A DNA stretch of 51,029 nt from Rodentolepis nana (lineage: Eukaryota; Platyhelminthes; Cestoda; Cyclophyllidea; Hymenolepididae). The notes under the pieces are model-generated. The model did not search any database. It was not told the DNA's origin and saw only the letters and a list, made by a program, of their open reading frames with translations. The stretch covers positions 18,280-69,308 of the forward strand of contig UZAE01012071.1 in NCBI GenBank assembly GCA_900617975.1. Direction: 5' to 3'. Positions 35,868 to 47,471 of this stretch are shown here, one piece after another; the stretch's first letter is position 1; the number at the start of each line of letters is the position of its first letter. A program made the translations under genes and the position numbers.

Positions 35868-36225
35868 CTCAGCACTCACGGGGTGTGCGATAGACTGGCC
35901 TCCAAGTGGTGCACACTGGGTAACGTATACTCAAACGGCAAAAATGTCTATCAATCGACAATTGACTTCTGACTTCCAACTACAATGACCCGACTGTATG
36001 TCATGGTCGACCACTTTCACAGTACTCATCTTGCCTCTTCTCTGCCTTTGCGTCTCTCTGTCTCGTACATCTGTGAATCAGTCTTCTTTTCCCAACCCCT
36101 TGACTTTTTGTCACTTAAATAGTCCTCCTTCTCTTTGTGAAGTCTAAAGTCAGCAAAAGGGCTAATGATGACTACTAAAATGCCTGCCATTTGATATAAA
36201 TAAATTAATTAATCTCAGCACCCAC
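35868..36225 (+). mobile_element. Non-autonomous ribozyme-headed retroelement, copy 8, with TSDs
   Basis: Plus-strand element 35880-36213 (~334 bp) with an 11/12 duplication (CTCAGCACTCAC at 35868-35879, CTCAGCACCCAC at 36214-36225). The first base after the left duplication is G1 of the ribozyme. The tail GCCTGCCATTTGATATAAAT is followed by AAATTAATTAAT before the right duplication. Confidence 0.9.
35880..35951 (+). ncRNA. HDV-like ribozyme of copy 8
   Basis: P1 GGGGTGT (35880-35886) with GCACACT (35911-35917), one mismatch; J1/2 GCG; P2 ATAGACTG (35890-35897) with ATGTCTAT (35944-35951), six pairs; P3 GCC (35898-35900) with GGT (35908-35910), fully paired with a changed first pair; L3 TCCAAGT; GGGTAAC (35918-35924); P4 GTAT-ACTC-AAAC, one mismatch; GGC with C35939. 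Confidence 0.72.
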
Positions 36226-39006
36226 CTCTCATATAGTACTTATGTATAGTCTCAAGGCCCTCGGAAAGTTCTTGTGGTCTCGAGTTTAAATATTAATGAA
36301 ACGTTGCCATTTAAAATTCTTATTAATAAGCCGTCTCCCAGCAAACCTACTAATCTCAATGCATTCTTTCTTTCCCTCACTCTTTTGCGAAATCGTTAAA
36401 GAGTTTGATATCAAATTCTTGGTTGAAAAACTCCCCTAAAGATTCGTACATCTTCAACATTGAGAAATGGCGGATAGTTCATTGGCCAAAAATCGAATAT
36501 AGTGGCACAAGTAATATAGATATCAATTTAAAAATTCAAACCAAATGCATTATGGCGATTCTCTTAACTGCTCATCGTCAACTCCGCCTTTGTTTTACAA
36601 AAAAAATCAAGGGGAAAAATTATTCAAATGCAAAACTTCGACTGTTTTTGTAGCAATTTGCATTTGGCTTTGGAAAAAATGAAAAAGAAAATAGTTTTAC
36701 AATCTTTAAATTGTAAGATGAGGAATTCCGAGGGTTAGTGCGGGCTTGTCTAGATTTTGCCTAAAAAACCTGCGACATTTAAATACACTGACTTTATCAA
36801 AGAGGCTCGCCAAGTGAGACAGGTGCTATCATGGAGAAAAAACGAGAAAGGCAGATTTATTTTTTGGTGGAAAAAGCTAACATTGTTGCTATCTTCTCCC
36901 CAATTATAGGTTTTAAAGCTCCTTTTTCGCTGAATTTAATTATACATTAAATAGGGGAAATAGGTTTAAAATTTCTTTTGTTTTTTTTAAAAAAATAATT
37001 TTAGCATATGAAGTTAGGAAAAATCTTTCAAAAATACCAGAATTTTATAATATTTTTAAATTTGTTTTCTTTGGGAAAATAATAAACTAACATAAATAGT
37101 TCTCAAACGTAAATAATTCTACTTGACGGAACAAGTGTAACGAACTTTATCTAGATTTAAATGCTGAATCTACATCTAATAAGGAATTGTAAATCCAGAG
37201 GTCGTGGTTTTTAATCAATTAGGGCCCCACTTTCTATAAAAGTGCATTTCCCAAAAATGGAGAAGGTGGTCTGTTGGACCTCAGCTTTCGAGGGAGGAAA
37301 ATTTTTTACATCCATTTGCTTTTCCTTAGTCACTACTGTAGGATTCTTAGCATTTTGAATTTATTCTTGATTAATTAAAGGAAAATTTTACAGGGTTAAT
37401 ATAAAGGCTAGAAAATGTTTCTTCAAACACAGGAAGTACGGTATTGATGTCAAGTCATCACCATACCACTACACGTCATAAATAGTACAAACCACAGATT
37501 GATGACGTCAGCTGACGGAAATCATCGATTGGCCCATTGTTAAGCCAATCATATTCTTCAACACTAGGAAAGGAAATCTAATAATGTCTTAAATCTCCGC
37601 CCGGACATAACTCGCCCGAATCCAATTCAAATTATTAAATTAAATCTTTATTTGCATTAATAAGCTCAATTCGGTCTGGATAGTGGAATGAACTTGCCAC
37701 GTCAGTCTATGTTCTCACTTCTTGATGTCTGAACAAATTTAGAATACATGGAAAATGTGACCTGATCTTTCATATCAGGATAAAAATATGTAGTTCTCAG
37801 TGCTGTTTTATCATAGGGAGGTAAGAATATTTCATTTTGAAAAAATATCTCTCTAAAACTTCAACTAAGGATAGTAGCCCTGGATACTTGAAATTTTCAA
37901 AATAGGAGTGCTACTCTTCTAAATTGTAGCACAGTCACGCAATTGCATCCAAATAATATTCGTATTTTCAAGATGTTACCTACATCGGCGTGTCTTGTTA
38001 AAAATCAATAAAATTTTTTGCTCATTCTGATAATAAAAGCTAGGCCATTATTCTACTAGATATACTTTTTCCCTATAAAGTTCTGAAACCATGCTCTCTT
38101 TGCTCCATTAGTATGACTATTTGAACTTCCATGAGGTCTAATTATCTTTCATTGGAATGTTCACTTTCATTTTGCAGAAAGGGGCTAACTTTTCCACCAC
38201 AAAGTTCTCTTTGAGCTTTCCTTTTTGGTACATTGCGTGATAATTCCTCTTCCCCTTCTCTCCCATCTTTTCCTTTTTCATCTCCCCAAAATAGTGTGCC
38301 CGGTTTGGAGTCATTTTGCCATCATTTTGTGTCCTCCTCTTTAAGCTTCAGTTTCCTTTCATGTGATAGCTCTCTTTCATTAGCAAGTGTTCGCTTTTCC
38401 ATATCTAGGAATCTAGAGATAAGAAAAGTCCAATAAACTATAAAAGGCGAAGCTCGAAAGATTTTAGGAGGAAAATTAATTTTTCTAATGCAATAATGCT
38501 GTCTATAAAAGGCGGAGATTCAGACCAAAATCCCCATTGCCTTTTTCTATGATTAGACGCTTTATTGTGATATTTTTACTAAAAATTTTAAATTTATTGA
38601 TACATTTGCATTGCCATTGAATGATACCGTCAGTGGTAATTGAAGAGATTTATAAATAACAAAATTTATTTGCTAGGCTTAAACGATTTTCACTTTTTTT
38701 GGAATCCATTTGAATGAAGACAAACCGTTAAAGTGTCTCAAACCGAGCACCAGTGAATGACCGTTTAAATAAATCATCAGAGAACACAATAATTTTCATT
38801 AAAGCTTACCCTCTTTTAGAATCATTCAGCAATAGCATTCAAGGAATGGATTGTGAAGAGTGTCTTTAGTTTACAGAAGTATAATGAAGTTTCATAGAAT
38901 CAAAGAACAGTGTTTAATCCATTTCAATGTTCATTAAACATGTCAACTTTTCCTAAGAATTGTGTGGATCGAAAAAAATGAATATTATCTAATTTATTTC
39001 AATTGC

Positions 39007-39011
<5 letters not shown>
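36226..39011. other. non-coding DNA
   Basis: No supported gene. It includes a perfect TGACGTCA palindrome at 37503-37510 and a 15-mer CTATAAAAGGCGRAG occurring twice (38438-38452 and 38503-38517). Neither is tied to a gene. Confidence 0.4.

Positions 39012-39084
<73 letters not shown>
39012..39084. repeat. (AT)n microsatellite
   Basis: About 73 bases of alternating AT with one GTATAT break. Confidence 0.95.
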
Positions 39085-39149
39085 GAAAAGAGTATTTCAA
39101 TACTTCCATTGGGTAGAAAATTATCACTAAGCCACTTTTCTTATTATTA

Positions 39150-39315
39150 TTATTATATCAAATGGCAGGCGTTTTGATTGTTATCATTACCCCTTTAGTT
39201 GACTACAGTCTTCACAGTGGGGAAGGAACACCAAAGTGTACAAAATTCAAGAGGAGGGGGGGGGGGACAGAAGAGTGTATCAAAGACGAAGGAAGATAAG
39301 GTGGAATAAAGGGGG
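39150..39315 (-). mobile_element. Non-autonomous retroelement, copy 9, cut by the assembly gap
   Basis: Minus-strand copy whose tail is preceded by (ATT)n (from about 39140) and which shows the family pattern ATCAAATGGCAGGCGTTTTG and the TTCACAG... segment. A G11 tract (39256-39266) sits in the family's G-run position. The sequence enters the gap after GGGGG. No ribozyme head is found right of the gap, so the 5' half is either in the gap or absent. Confidence 0.8.
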
Positions 39316-39410
39316 NNNNNNNNNNNNNNNNNNNNNNNNNNNNNNNNNNNNNNNNNNNNNNNNNNNNNNNNNNNNNNNNNNNNNNNNNNNNNNNNNNNNN
39401 NNNNNNNNNN
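39316..39410. other. assembly gap (95 N)
   Basis: A run of 95 undetermined bases directly after a G-run inside a retroelement copy. The gap was probably caused by the homopolymer and repeat. Frames reported across it are meaningless. Confidence 0.99.
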
Positions 39411-42400
39411 CAGGAGGGCGCTGAGCGTCAACGTGATCGGGGTCTCCTAGTTTCATCGAATATGCCAAGTTGAAATAATAAACTATTCCTCAATTATACA
39501 GTTACTTACTCATAAATCTTCGATATCTCCCTTAATGTACATTATATAATAAATTATTTCAAGCAGCACTAGTAAAACTGGGTGGTTTTCTAAAGAAATT
39601 TTGTGAATATTATTTTTGACGAAACCTAATCTCTAATAGAAGTCAGAAACGCTAATACGTAATAAACTTGTTTATATTCTATGATGAATTAAACGCAGCA
39701 AAATCGGAAATGATCTGCCAACTGGTGAACTCTTCAGGCTAGTGGATAGGTACGAAAAAAATTATATTGCCGCAGATGATCTCGAAATCGAGCGCACTCA
39801 TATGATTCGGAACTTTCAAAGGTCTTCAATATTTAACTTGTCGTGGCGTTCTCCCGATTTCCCTTGTAGTCTTACCTTTGTCCATCCACCTTTGTGCTCC
39901 ATTTTAATTAAATATTCAAAGTTTGTTTCCACGCCAATGGAATGTAAATACGATTTCAGTATTGCGACCCATCAATGATTTTTGTGGGGCACTGTGAATT
40001 AGATTAAAAATTTAGCAAGTAGCCTGAGTCAAAGTTATCAAGATTCCAGAAGACAGTTTAAAATCATATGGCATTTTGTTTATTTCAGAAGTGGAACAAT
40101 TTGAAGAGACTGGACCATCTCGTTATAAATATTTGAAATGGGAAATAATGATTAGCCAAACATTTGCTTTTTACTGGAAATCTGTATTTGTGTTAAAGGA
40201 TATACCGTTTCATTGTTCATTTTTCATGGTAATGGCTCCTATTTTATATTAACATGGACATTTTTCTACCTAAATTAGCACTAATTTATCCTTAATGATA
40301 TATTTTTGTCTTATAATTTACTAAAAGTCAAAGTGGCTATAATGGGCTGACCTAATAGCCACCTTTGCGGATTAGTGCGTAATGATTGAATAGCCCCCAA
40401 CTTTACGGAGATAGTCCCAAAATCAAAAGTGAGATACCCATTTAATTTTTGCTGGTTAATAGTTCAGTTACCCTACTCAGAGATAGAGGGAGAGAGTGAG
40501 AAGTGAATTAGTGAAATGTTCGTTTAAATCAATTAAACATTATTTAGCATATACTTGATTTTAGTTAAAACGATTGATACCTTTAGTTTACGTTCATAGA
40601 TCAATACAGTAAATCCAATTGAGTCAGGTAGCAGTGAGATTCAATAAGCTATTTTCTCAGAGGAGGATATAAAAAGACATTAGTTTTTTAATTCGAGTTT
40701 TAAAAATTCAAATTGCCAGGGATTATTGAACAAAATCTTTTACTCGATGAACTTCACCTATCAACCAGTTGATTGGCCTGAATTTTGTAGTTTATCTCTT
40801 CCAGTCGTTTTCATCTCAAGGAATGCTAAGTCAGATGAAGAAGGCAGGTGATATTACAATTTTGTGCTCCCAAAATTTGTTTGTTTTTAAAGCTAATGCA
40901 TTAAATTTACAAATAGCCTTTTTTCTTTAACTCCCTATTTTGCCTGAAATATTGTTGAAGCTACGCCTATTGTTCCCATGACACAACTTCCGATCTATTG
41001 TACTTCTTATCTTTAAAGAAAGTTTCCAAATTTCTTCTCGTGGTTCGGTTTCTTCATTCTCAATTTATTTTAAAATTTTTCTGTAAAGAATATTTGCTTC
41101 TCTTGGAGGCTTTACAGTTTATACATGCAGAAAAATCTTAATAAGTATCGATATTCTATTGGATATTGTTGTCAAAATTGGGTTCTCTCAGTGCTTCTAG
41201 ACTCTTCTCTTTAGGCTAGAATTGAAGTTCACCTGATCCACCTAGATTTTCAATCGGATTTTTATAATTTATTATAACATCATTCAAAATTTCCACTTAA
41301 TGGAAAATTGATCAGTCGAAGTGTTTTTAAGTACTTACTTTGTGCCAAAATGTCATCTCACTTCAGGCCACATTAAATGTATTACTAGATATAACTTTTT
41401 AGCAAGACCAATAAAGTAGCAATTTGTATCCGTGAATTCATCAAATTCAATTATTGGTATCCAAAAAGCAAAAAGGTAAATTCCGATAACACTGACAAGA
41501 GTGATAGTTAGATTCATCAATCGGGTTTTTAGTGGAATTCGATAATTCATCTAATAATTTCAACCAAACATTTTCATTTTTGCCCTTATTTTTGCAATGT
41601 ATATATAATATTATTTAAGGAGAGAAATTTTTCTGCATAAAAAATTGCATTATCATGTCAATCTAATTAATTTTTACGCCTAAAAATGTTTGGTCTTGTT
41701 CAAAATGTTTTGATGTTTTATTTCATCTCTGGAGTCCTTTGTCTGTGTATTCCTCCAAAATTTCGCTTCCACCTAGTTTTATCTACCCGAATCTTACGTT
41801 GTGTGCGGAATCTTCAGTAGATGTATTCGAGCAACAATCGCGGTAAGTCAATATGAATAGTAATAGACTACGTGGATTATATCTCTGAGGCTAAACAGTT
41901 ATGCACTTCAACGGATTCTTGGTCTCAAAATATGTCCGGATATGGATGAGAAAGTCCTCAGAGAAGCAGATAACGGAGAATAAATTGCAAAAATTAAAAT
42001 TGGAGGTGGATGAATAGATTCAAGATTGTGGGTTGGTTCTATGGCTCGATATATCAATTTTAATGGCTGAAGTGGAGAGATTATGGGGATATTTACCTTT
42101 TCTTCATGGTTAATTGATAATATCATGAAAGAGATTGCATGGCTAATATCTTAAATGTCAAGAAGGAGTTAATATAACGAAGCCTCGGGGAGTGACTGAC
42201 AAATGGAATGTCATTAAGACTGCCCATTAGGCAAACAGGTGAAAAGGAGGGGGAGGGGGAGCCGATGTTCGGATTTGCTTCTAATTTATTTCCTCTTCGA
42301 AGAACCCGTTTTTTTCCTTTCCTGCTTCAGTGCACGAGGCCTCGATTTGATACATAGAATGGCTAATTGTTCACTTTTTTAATATATATGTATTTGAAGA

Positions 42401-44729
42401 GACTTTATTAGTTATAAGAAAAGACTTTAAGTAATTTTTTATAAATATAATTTAATTCAGAATCACAAAAGAATGGTGCTGTTGAAAACAAATAGAAAAT
42501 TTTGAAAATATATTTACTAATATTCAAACGTTTTATATAGAAATTCATTTTAGCACTTGCAGAAAATGGAACGAGGGTTGTGGTGTAAATATTAACTTAG
42601 AATTGAGATTTGGCCAAATCGATAGATTTCTTTGTTGGGGTATTGAAAAATTGTATTAGTAAATTTTTCAGCTGTTTTGAATTTTAGCATTTCGATAGGC
42701 GTCTATTATTAAGATTGCGGAATCACTTAGTAATTCCAAACATGAAATGGTGTTCAGGCAGATTCATGCTCTCCTTTCCATAAATGTGAATAAAATTGGG
42801 TTTTGTGTTCTGAGTGAATTAACACCAGTAATTGTTTAAAATCAACAACAAAAACATTTATGAATTACCAAGTTCCAAAATTGCCTTAGTGGCAAGAAAA
42901 CTAAGATTGAAAAGTTTATGGTTCCCGCGTTAATGAAAAATAAATAAATCAAGTTAAAATTTTGACAATTCGGGTTCTAATTAAATGCGTTCTTTCTTTA
43001 AATTTCTAAATAAACAAAAAATAGCATTCTAAATAATGGGTTCGGGTAGCTTACCAAATAGTACTTTTGTTATAGCTGTGGTTTCCATCAATTTCACCAT
43101 TTTATGAAGCTATGTTGTTAACATTTATATCCGTTTTATTCATTAAAACACAGCTATGTACATGAGCGAAATCAGCAAATATTAGTCAACGTTAGCACGA
43201 TAACCCATTTTTGACATTTCCGCAACTATGCTCTGATTTTTAAGTAAACTCTGAAACTGTGAACAAAATTCAAAATAAAATTTTGAAATTTGGCAAGTAT
43301 GGCCTTGCTTCTGTGGGATTAAAAAGGGTATTCGGAGTTCTTTAAAGAAAGAGCAGTGAAAATATATCGTTGAGTGACCCTCATTCTCTGGGCGAAAAGA
43401 ATCAGTCGGTACCTGTGGACATCCATACCAATGAATAATTAAAGTTGAGCATCGATTAACTATGACATTCATGCTGATCACATCAACTCGTGCAGGAGAT
43501 AAACCTGATACATTTTTTCTACCATTTGCCTTAGTCTTTGAAACACTGGTCCCCATTACTATTGATATTCACTGTACATTGACTAGTGGGGGGGGGGAGG
43601 GGGAGAGGGCGAAGGTCAATATCAGCATTTATACCACCTGAATAATTATTATCTTTGGAAGGGCCGCAATTATATTTCAGCGATGCGATGCCGATGAATA
43701 ATTTAACAATAACGCCTGAGAATTAGCGTATGGAAAAAGCATATTCAAACCATTAATACCCGTCATCATCAAGGATTCGTGCTTCTCCGTCCCCTAGTAC
43801 TTTATTAGAGAGAAGACATGCATAGGTACCGCTATTCAAACTTTGCTGAGCAGAACAGATCTTCACGTTTTCCACTGTGTTAAGTGGCCGCGCATAACAA
43901 ATTTATAACGCAAGATCTATAAGGATGCGAATGTGTGAAAGAAGCAAGTGTTCTCTCAGTAGATAAAGGTGGATCCTCAGTCAACCTATAGGATTTCGTC
44001 TCGTTGCCCAACTGTGGCTTATAAACAAATATTTTTAAGATATTGAAATGGACTATTATTGTCTTAATGCACAAAATAAATGAAAAGAATTTTGAGCTCT
44101 CCCGAGTAGTCTTCTAATTGGATTAAATGAAATCTAATTGGCCAAAATCAGAAGAACGGGACAACTCAATAAAAACACTGCAATTGAGACATTTACACAT
44201 TTTATGGTAGTTGGTAGAGTTATGATGTTAAATTTAGTTTCTGCTTTGCTGACGCACTTAGAATATGTGCGTCAAAGATAAGCTTCCTTGGGTTACTTTG
44301 ATTAACTTTTAGTTTTAGTGGACTGCGAGCTGTGAGTATAGAGTTCACGGATGTTTGCTACAAATATCACTAATAGGGTGGGAGAAATAAGATGATATAT
44401 GAACTGAATTAGGAAAATCGAGGACAGAATGCCTCAATTTGATTAGATTAATTTATTGGTACTTCTTTTTTAACATTGTCTGCAACCCTGAAACGTAATT
44501 TTTAATTTTTCATTTAGAATTGTTGACGTTTTGTGTGCCGGAACAATAAATTGAGCTTAATTCAATAAAAAACATAATACATTGCTTTTAGATGAGATAT
44601 TACAAGTATCTAATTATTTCTCAATAGACCTTCGACGAAAGGTAAAAATAATGACGTATACATTTTCCTATTCCGTGTTCGAGCCTACAAGACAATTAGA
44701 TCGTCATAGCACCTATCAAATGTACGCAC
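39411..44729. other. non-coding DNA upstream of the cadherin exon
   Basis: No supported gene in this 5 kb stretch. A G10 tract lies at 43588-43597. The longest frame is 124 codons on the minus strand (43182-43556). It has no recognisable motif and average composition, so it is left unassigned. Confidence 0.45.
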
Positions 44730-44901
44730 TGCTATCTGCCTGCGCGGCCATTCACATATGAGCGCGGACGCGGGGTGATACGGACGCGTGGGCGCGGTGC
44801 GAAGTGTGTGTATCAGAATGCTAATCAGCCAGGCACTCTCATGCACGTGTACACATCATTTGCCTTACCTTCACACGCAGGTCGCTTCCACGACGGATGA
44901 T
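44730..44901 (+). promoter_or_regulatory. CpG-rich leader of the cadherin gene
   Basis: A short CpG-dense patch (44737-44801, with GCGCGG, GACGCG and GGCGCGG) stands out from the AT-rich surroundings just before the coding exon. It may be promoter or 5' untranslated sequence. A pyrimidine-containing TTGCCTTACCTTCACACGCAG ends at 44880, 21 bases before the preferred ATG, and could be a splice acceptor for a 5' leader exon or a spliced leader. No TATA box is obvious. Confidence 0.4.
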
Positions 44902-46986
44902 ATGCCCTCGAAGGTTCTGCCCTCTATCATCTCATTCTTCCTGCATCTCCTCTCTACTCTCCCATTTCTCCTACTTTTCACCTACCCCTCTATCTATGCC
45001 TTCCATGCAAGCACACCAGACGCCCAAAAGACCAATGTGGTCTTTGTTATTGACGAGGAATCTCCAGTAGGCTCTCGAATTGGCAGTCTGGCAGAGAAGC
45101 TTGTTCTCGATAATTTCTTACGCGGAGAGGTGAATTTTGTTCCCTTGACAGATCTACGATTGGTGAACTTCAATCGGACTAATGGGTTAATTACAGTGAG
45201 ACAAAGAATTGACAGAGAAGGTCTGTGTAAAGAAATTGGAATATGTTGTCCAGGTCAGAGTATAATTCCCACCTCTTCTCACTCTACATTCCACGATCCG
45301 CTCTCCCCTGATGTGCAGTACTCGGGCTGTGCCATTAAGATGTTAGTGATGGACCAAAGACAGCGAAGCTCTAACACACCGCAAATAAATCAGGAACATC
45401 CTCTGATTCAAGTAATTATTTATGTCAACGATTTGAATGACAATCCTCCCTTCTGGTCTCCTGATAAACTAGAGCTGGAAGTTCCAGAGCACACAATGGT
45501 TGGTAGAAAGTTCCAGCTTCCCGAGGCTACTGATCCAGATCATGGGCCTGAGCATACGGTTCAGAATTATCGACTAATTCCAAGTGAACCTCTTGACCAT
45601 GATCCAAATATAAGGGGAATAGCCAGCGATGCATTTGAATTGACCAGTGAACTAATTGAACGTTCTCCTGGATCGCCATATAAATTCTCTCTAGGACTGA
45701 AGGTGAAAGCTGACCTGGATCGTGAAAAGCAATCTGCTTATTACTTCCTACTCATAGCTACTGATGGTGGCTCACCACAACTTACCGGAACTCTAAGTGT
45801 GATTGTCCGAATTACTGATATTAACGACCAGACACCGTACTTTCGACAAAATAATCCCTCAGTTGAAATTTCGGAGAATATATCGCCGGGAACGCAGATA
45901 TTCACAGCTGTAGCCCTGGATGACGACCCATCCGATGCAAACCGTCTGGAATATAAAATTGGTTTAACTGCGTCCGCCGAGGTTCAACGACTTTTCGCCA
46001 TTGACAGTCGAACAGGTGCGGTGAGTGTTTCCGGAGAAGTAGACTATGAATCTGCACCTATTCTACCCAGTAGAGATGTAAAAGATTCAATGTATAGCGG
46101 TAGCAACGAATACGGGTACATTATTCCAATTGAAGTTACAGACCAAGCTCATATTGCCGAAACAAAACTCCGAGTCCATGTCCTAAATGCAAACGACAAT
46201 CACCCAGTTATTTCCATTCAATCACCTCTACAGAATTCCGCTTCCAAAGGGGAATTCTATATTCGCGAAGATGCACCGGTTGGAACTTTAGTTGCTACTA
46301 TAACTATCTCCGATGCTGACGAGCGAAGTGGTGTTGATCCCAGCTTTAGCAATAGACAACCTGACTGTAAGGCAAATAACAACGCCTATTTTACTGTGGA
46401 GAAACTGCATCCAACAATGCGAAATTTTTTCAAACTCGTTGCTTCTAAGCCCTTGGACCACGAAACTAAAAGCACCCATGGAATTACGATCACCTGCTAT
46501 GACTCCGGACAGCCAGTTCTCGATACCAAGATGCACATCACTGTGCGCTTGGAAGATGTGAATGATTCGCCACCAGTCTTTGAAAAATCTATTTACTATG
46601 CTCGCATCAGTGAAGGTCTTCCTGTTCATACTCCAATTATTAAAATACATGCCTCCGATGCGGACACGGGGGAGATGGGTGACGTGCGCTATAGATTCCT
46701 GGGGAAAGTTCATCAAATGGACTACGATCCACTGGTTATTCTAGACGAGAAGACTGGACAAATAAGGAGTGGTAAAATGTTTGATCGAGAGGTGATGAAA
46801 TCATTTAACTTCACAGTCGAGGCCGTAGATTGCGGAGGTGAAAATAAGTCATCATGCGGAGGGCGGGTGAATACTGCGACAGCTGAAGTTATTGTCCAAA
46901 TTGAAGATATCAATGACTGTGCCCCAGAATTTGACCAACAGTCCTATGAATTCACCATTCAGGAATGCCATATTTCCAAAATTTTG
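44902..46986 (+). CDS. Protocadherin-like cadherin, first large coding exon (partial gene)
   Basis: Cell-surface adhesion protein. 695 codons are read here. The ATG at 44902 is preferred because a signal peptide follows at once (MPSK, then a hydrophobic stretch to about residue 33). An in-frame ATG at 44818 would add 28 residues before it. Repeats: EC1 about 45-184, with a protocadherin-like Cys-containing loop (RQRIDREGLCKEIGICC, later C) and ending DLNDNPP; EC2 185-314 (ADLDRE, ATDGGSPQ, ending ITDINDQTP); EC3 315-435 (DYE in place of DRE, ending LNANDNHP); EC4 436-560 (DADERSG, CYDSGQP, ending LEDVNDSPP); EC5 561-677 (DADTGEMGDVRY, FDRE, ending IEDINDCAP); start of EC6 678-695. These linker motifs bind calcium. 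The exon ends in phase 0 at a donor after codon KIL. The remaining repeats, transmembrane segment and cytoplasmic tail must lie downstream, outside the window. Confidence 0.93.
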
Positions 46987-46992
46987 GTGAGT
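46985..46992 (+). other. 5' splice donor of the cadherin exon
   Basis: TG|GTGAGT, an almost ideal metazoan donor. Past it the frame loses cadherin character and stops at 47059-47061, which supports the exon end at 46986. Confidence 0.85.
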
Positions 46993-47404
46993 AGGCCAAT
47001 TTTGTTCCATACGTTATTATTACTTTTACTCATGTGCAAGTTGACAAGACCATGCAAGTGACGCTGTCAGTCGAATTAATACGATAGGTGAGGAGATGGG
47101 GGGGGGAACGAGAGCGTCAGAGTGTAAGTACTCCACCCAGCCACCCCCAATTCAAGAGGTCCAGGTGTTTCGGGTGAAAGTGGAGGGTGAATAACCTGAC
47201 TTCATTTGCATGCATGTTCGAGCAAGCTAGAGCAGACTACTGCCAGTGGTGGTTTAAAGCTATGGTAGTTAACTTAATTAACATGTCCGCAGAGATAGGA
47301 CAAAGAGCGGAGAACACAGATGTCTGTCCATAAATCGGTCTTTTCTTGTCATATTCAAAATCAACATCACCAGATAATCAAGGACCTCAGAGCTCTAATT
47401 AACG

Positions 47405-47471
<67 letters not shown>

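Noticed and set aside
37503..37510. Perfect TGACGTCA (CRE/ATF-type) palindrome
   Set aside because: An 8-mer can occur by chance and no gene start is near.
38438..38517. Repeated CTATAAAAGGCGRAG, resembling TATA boxes
   Set aside because: No coding region follows; two matches of 15 bases 65 apart are not enough to call promoters.
38962..39177. Frames made of Tyr-Ile repeats at (AT)n arrays, also at 7698 and 47320
   Set aside because: They are translations of microsatellites.
43182..43556. 124-codon minus-strand frame
   Set aside because: No domain recognised, AT-rich codons, no clear splice or promoter context. Kept only as a note.
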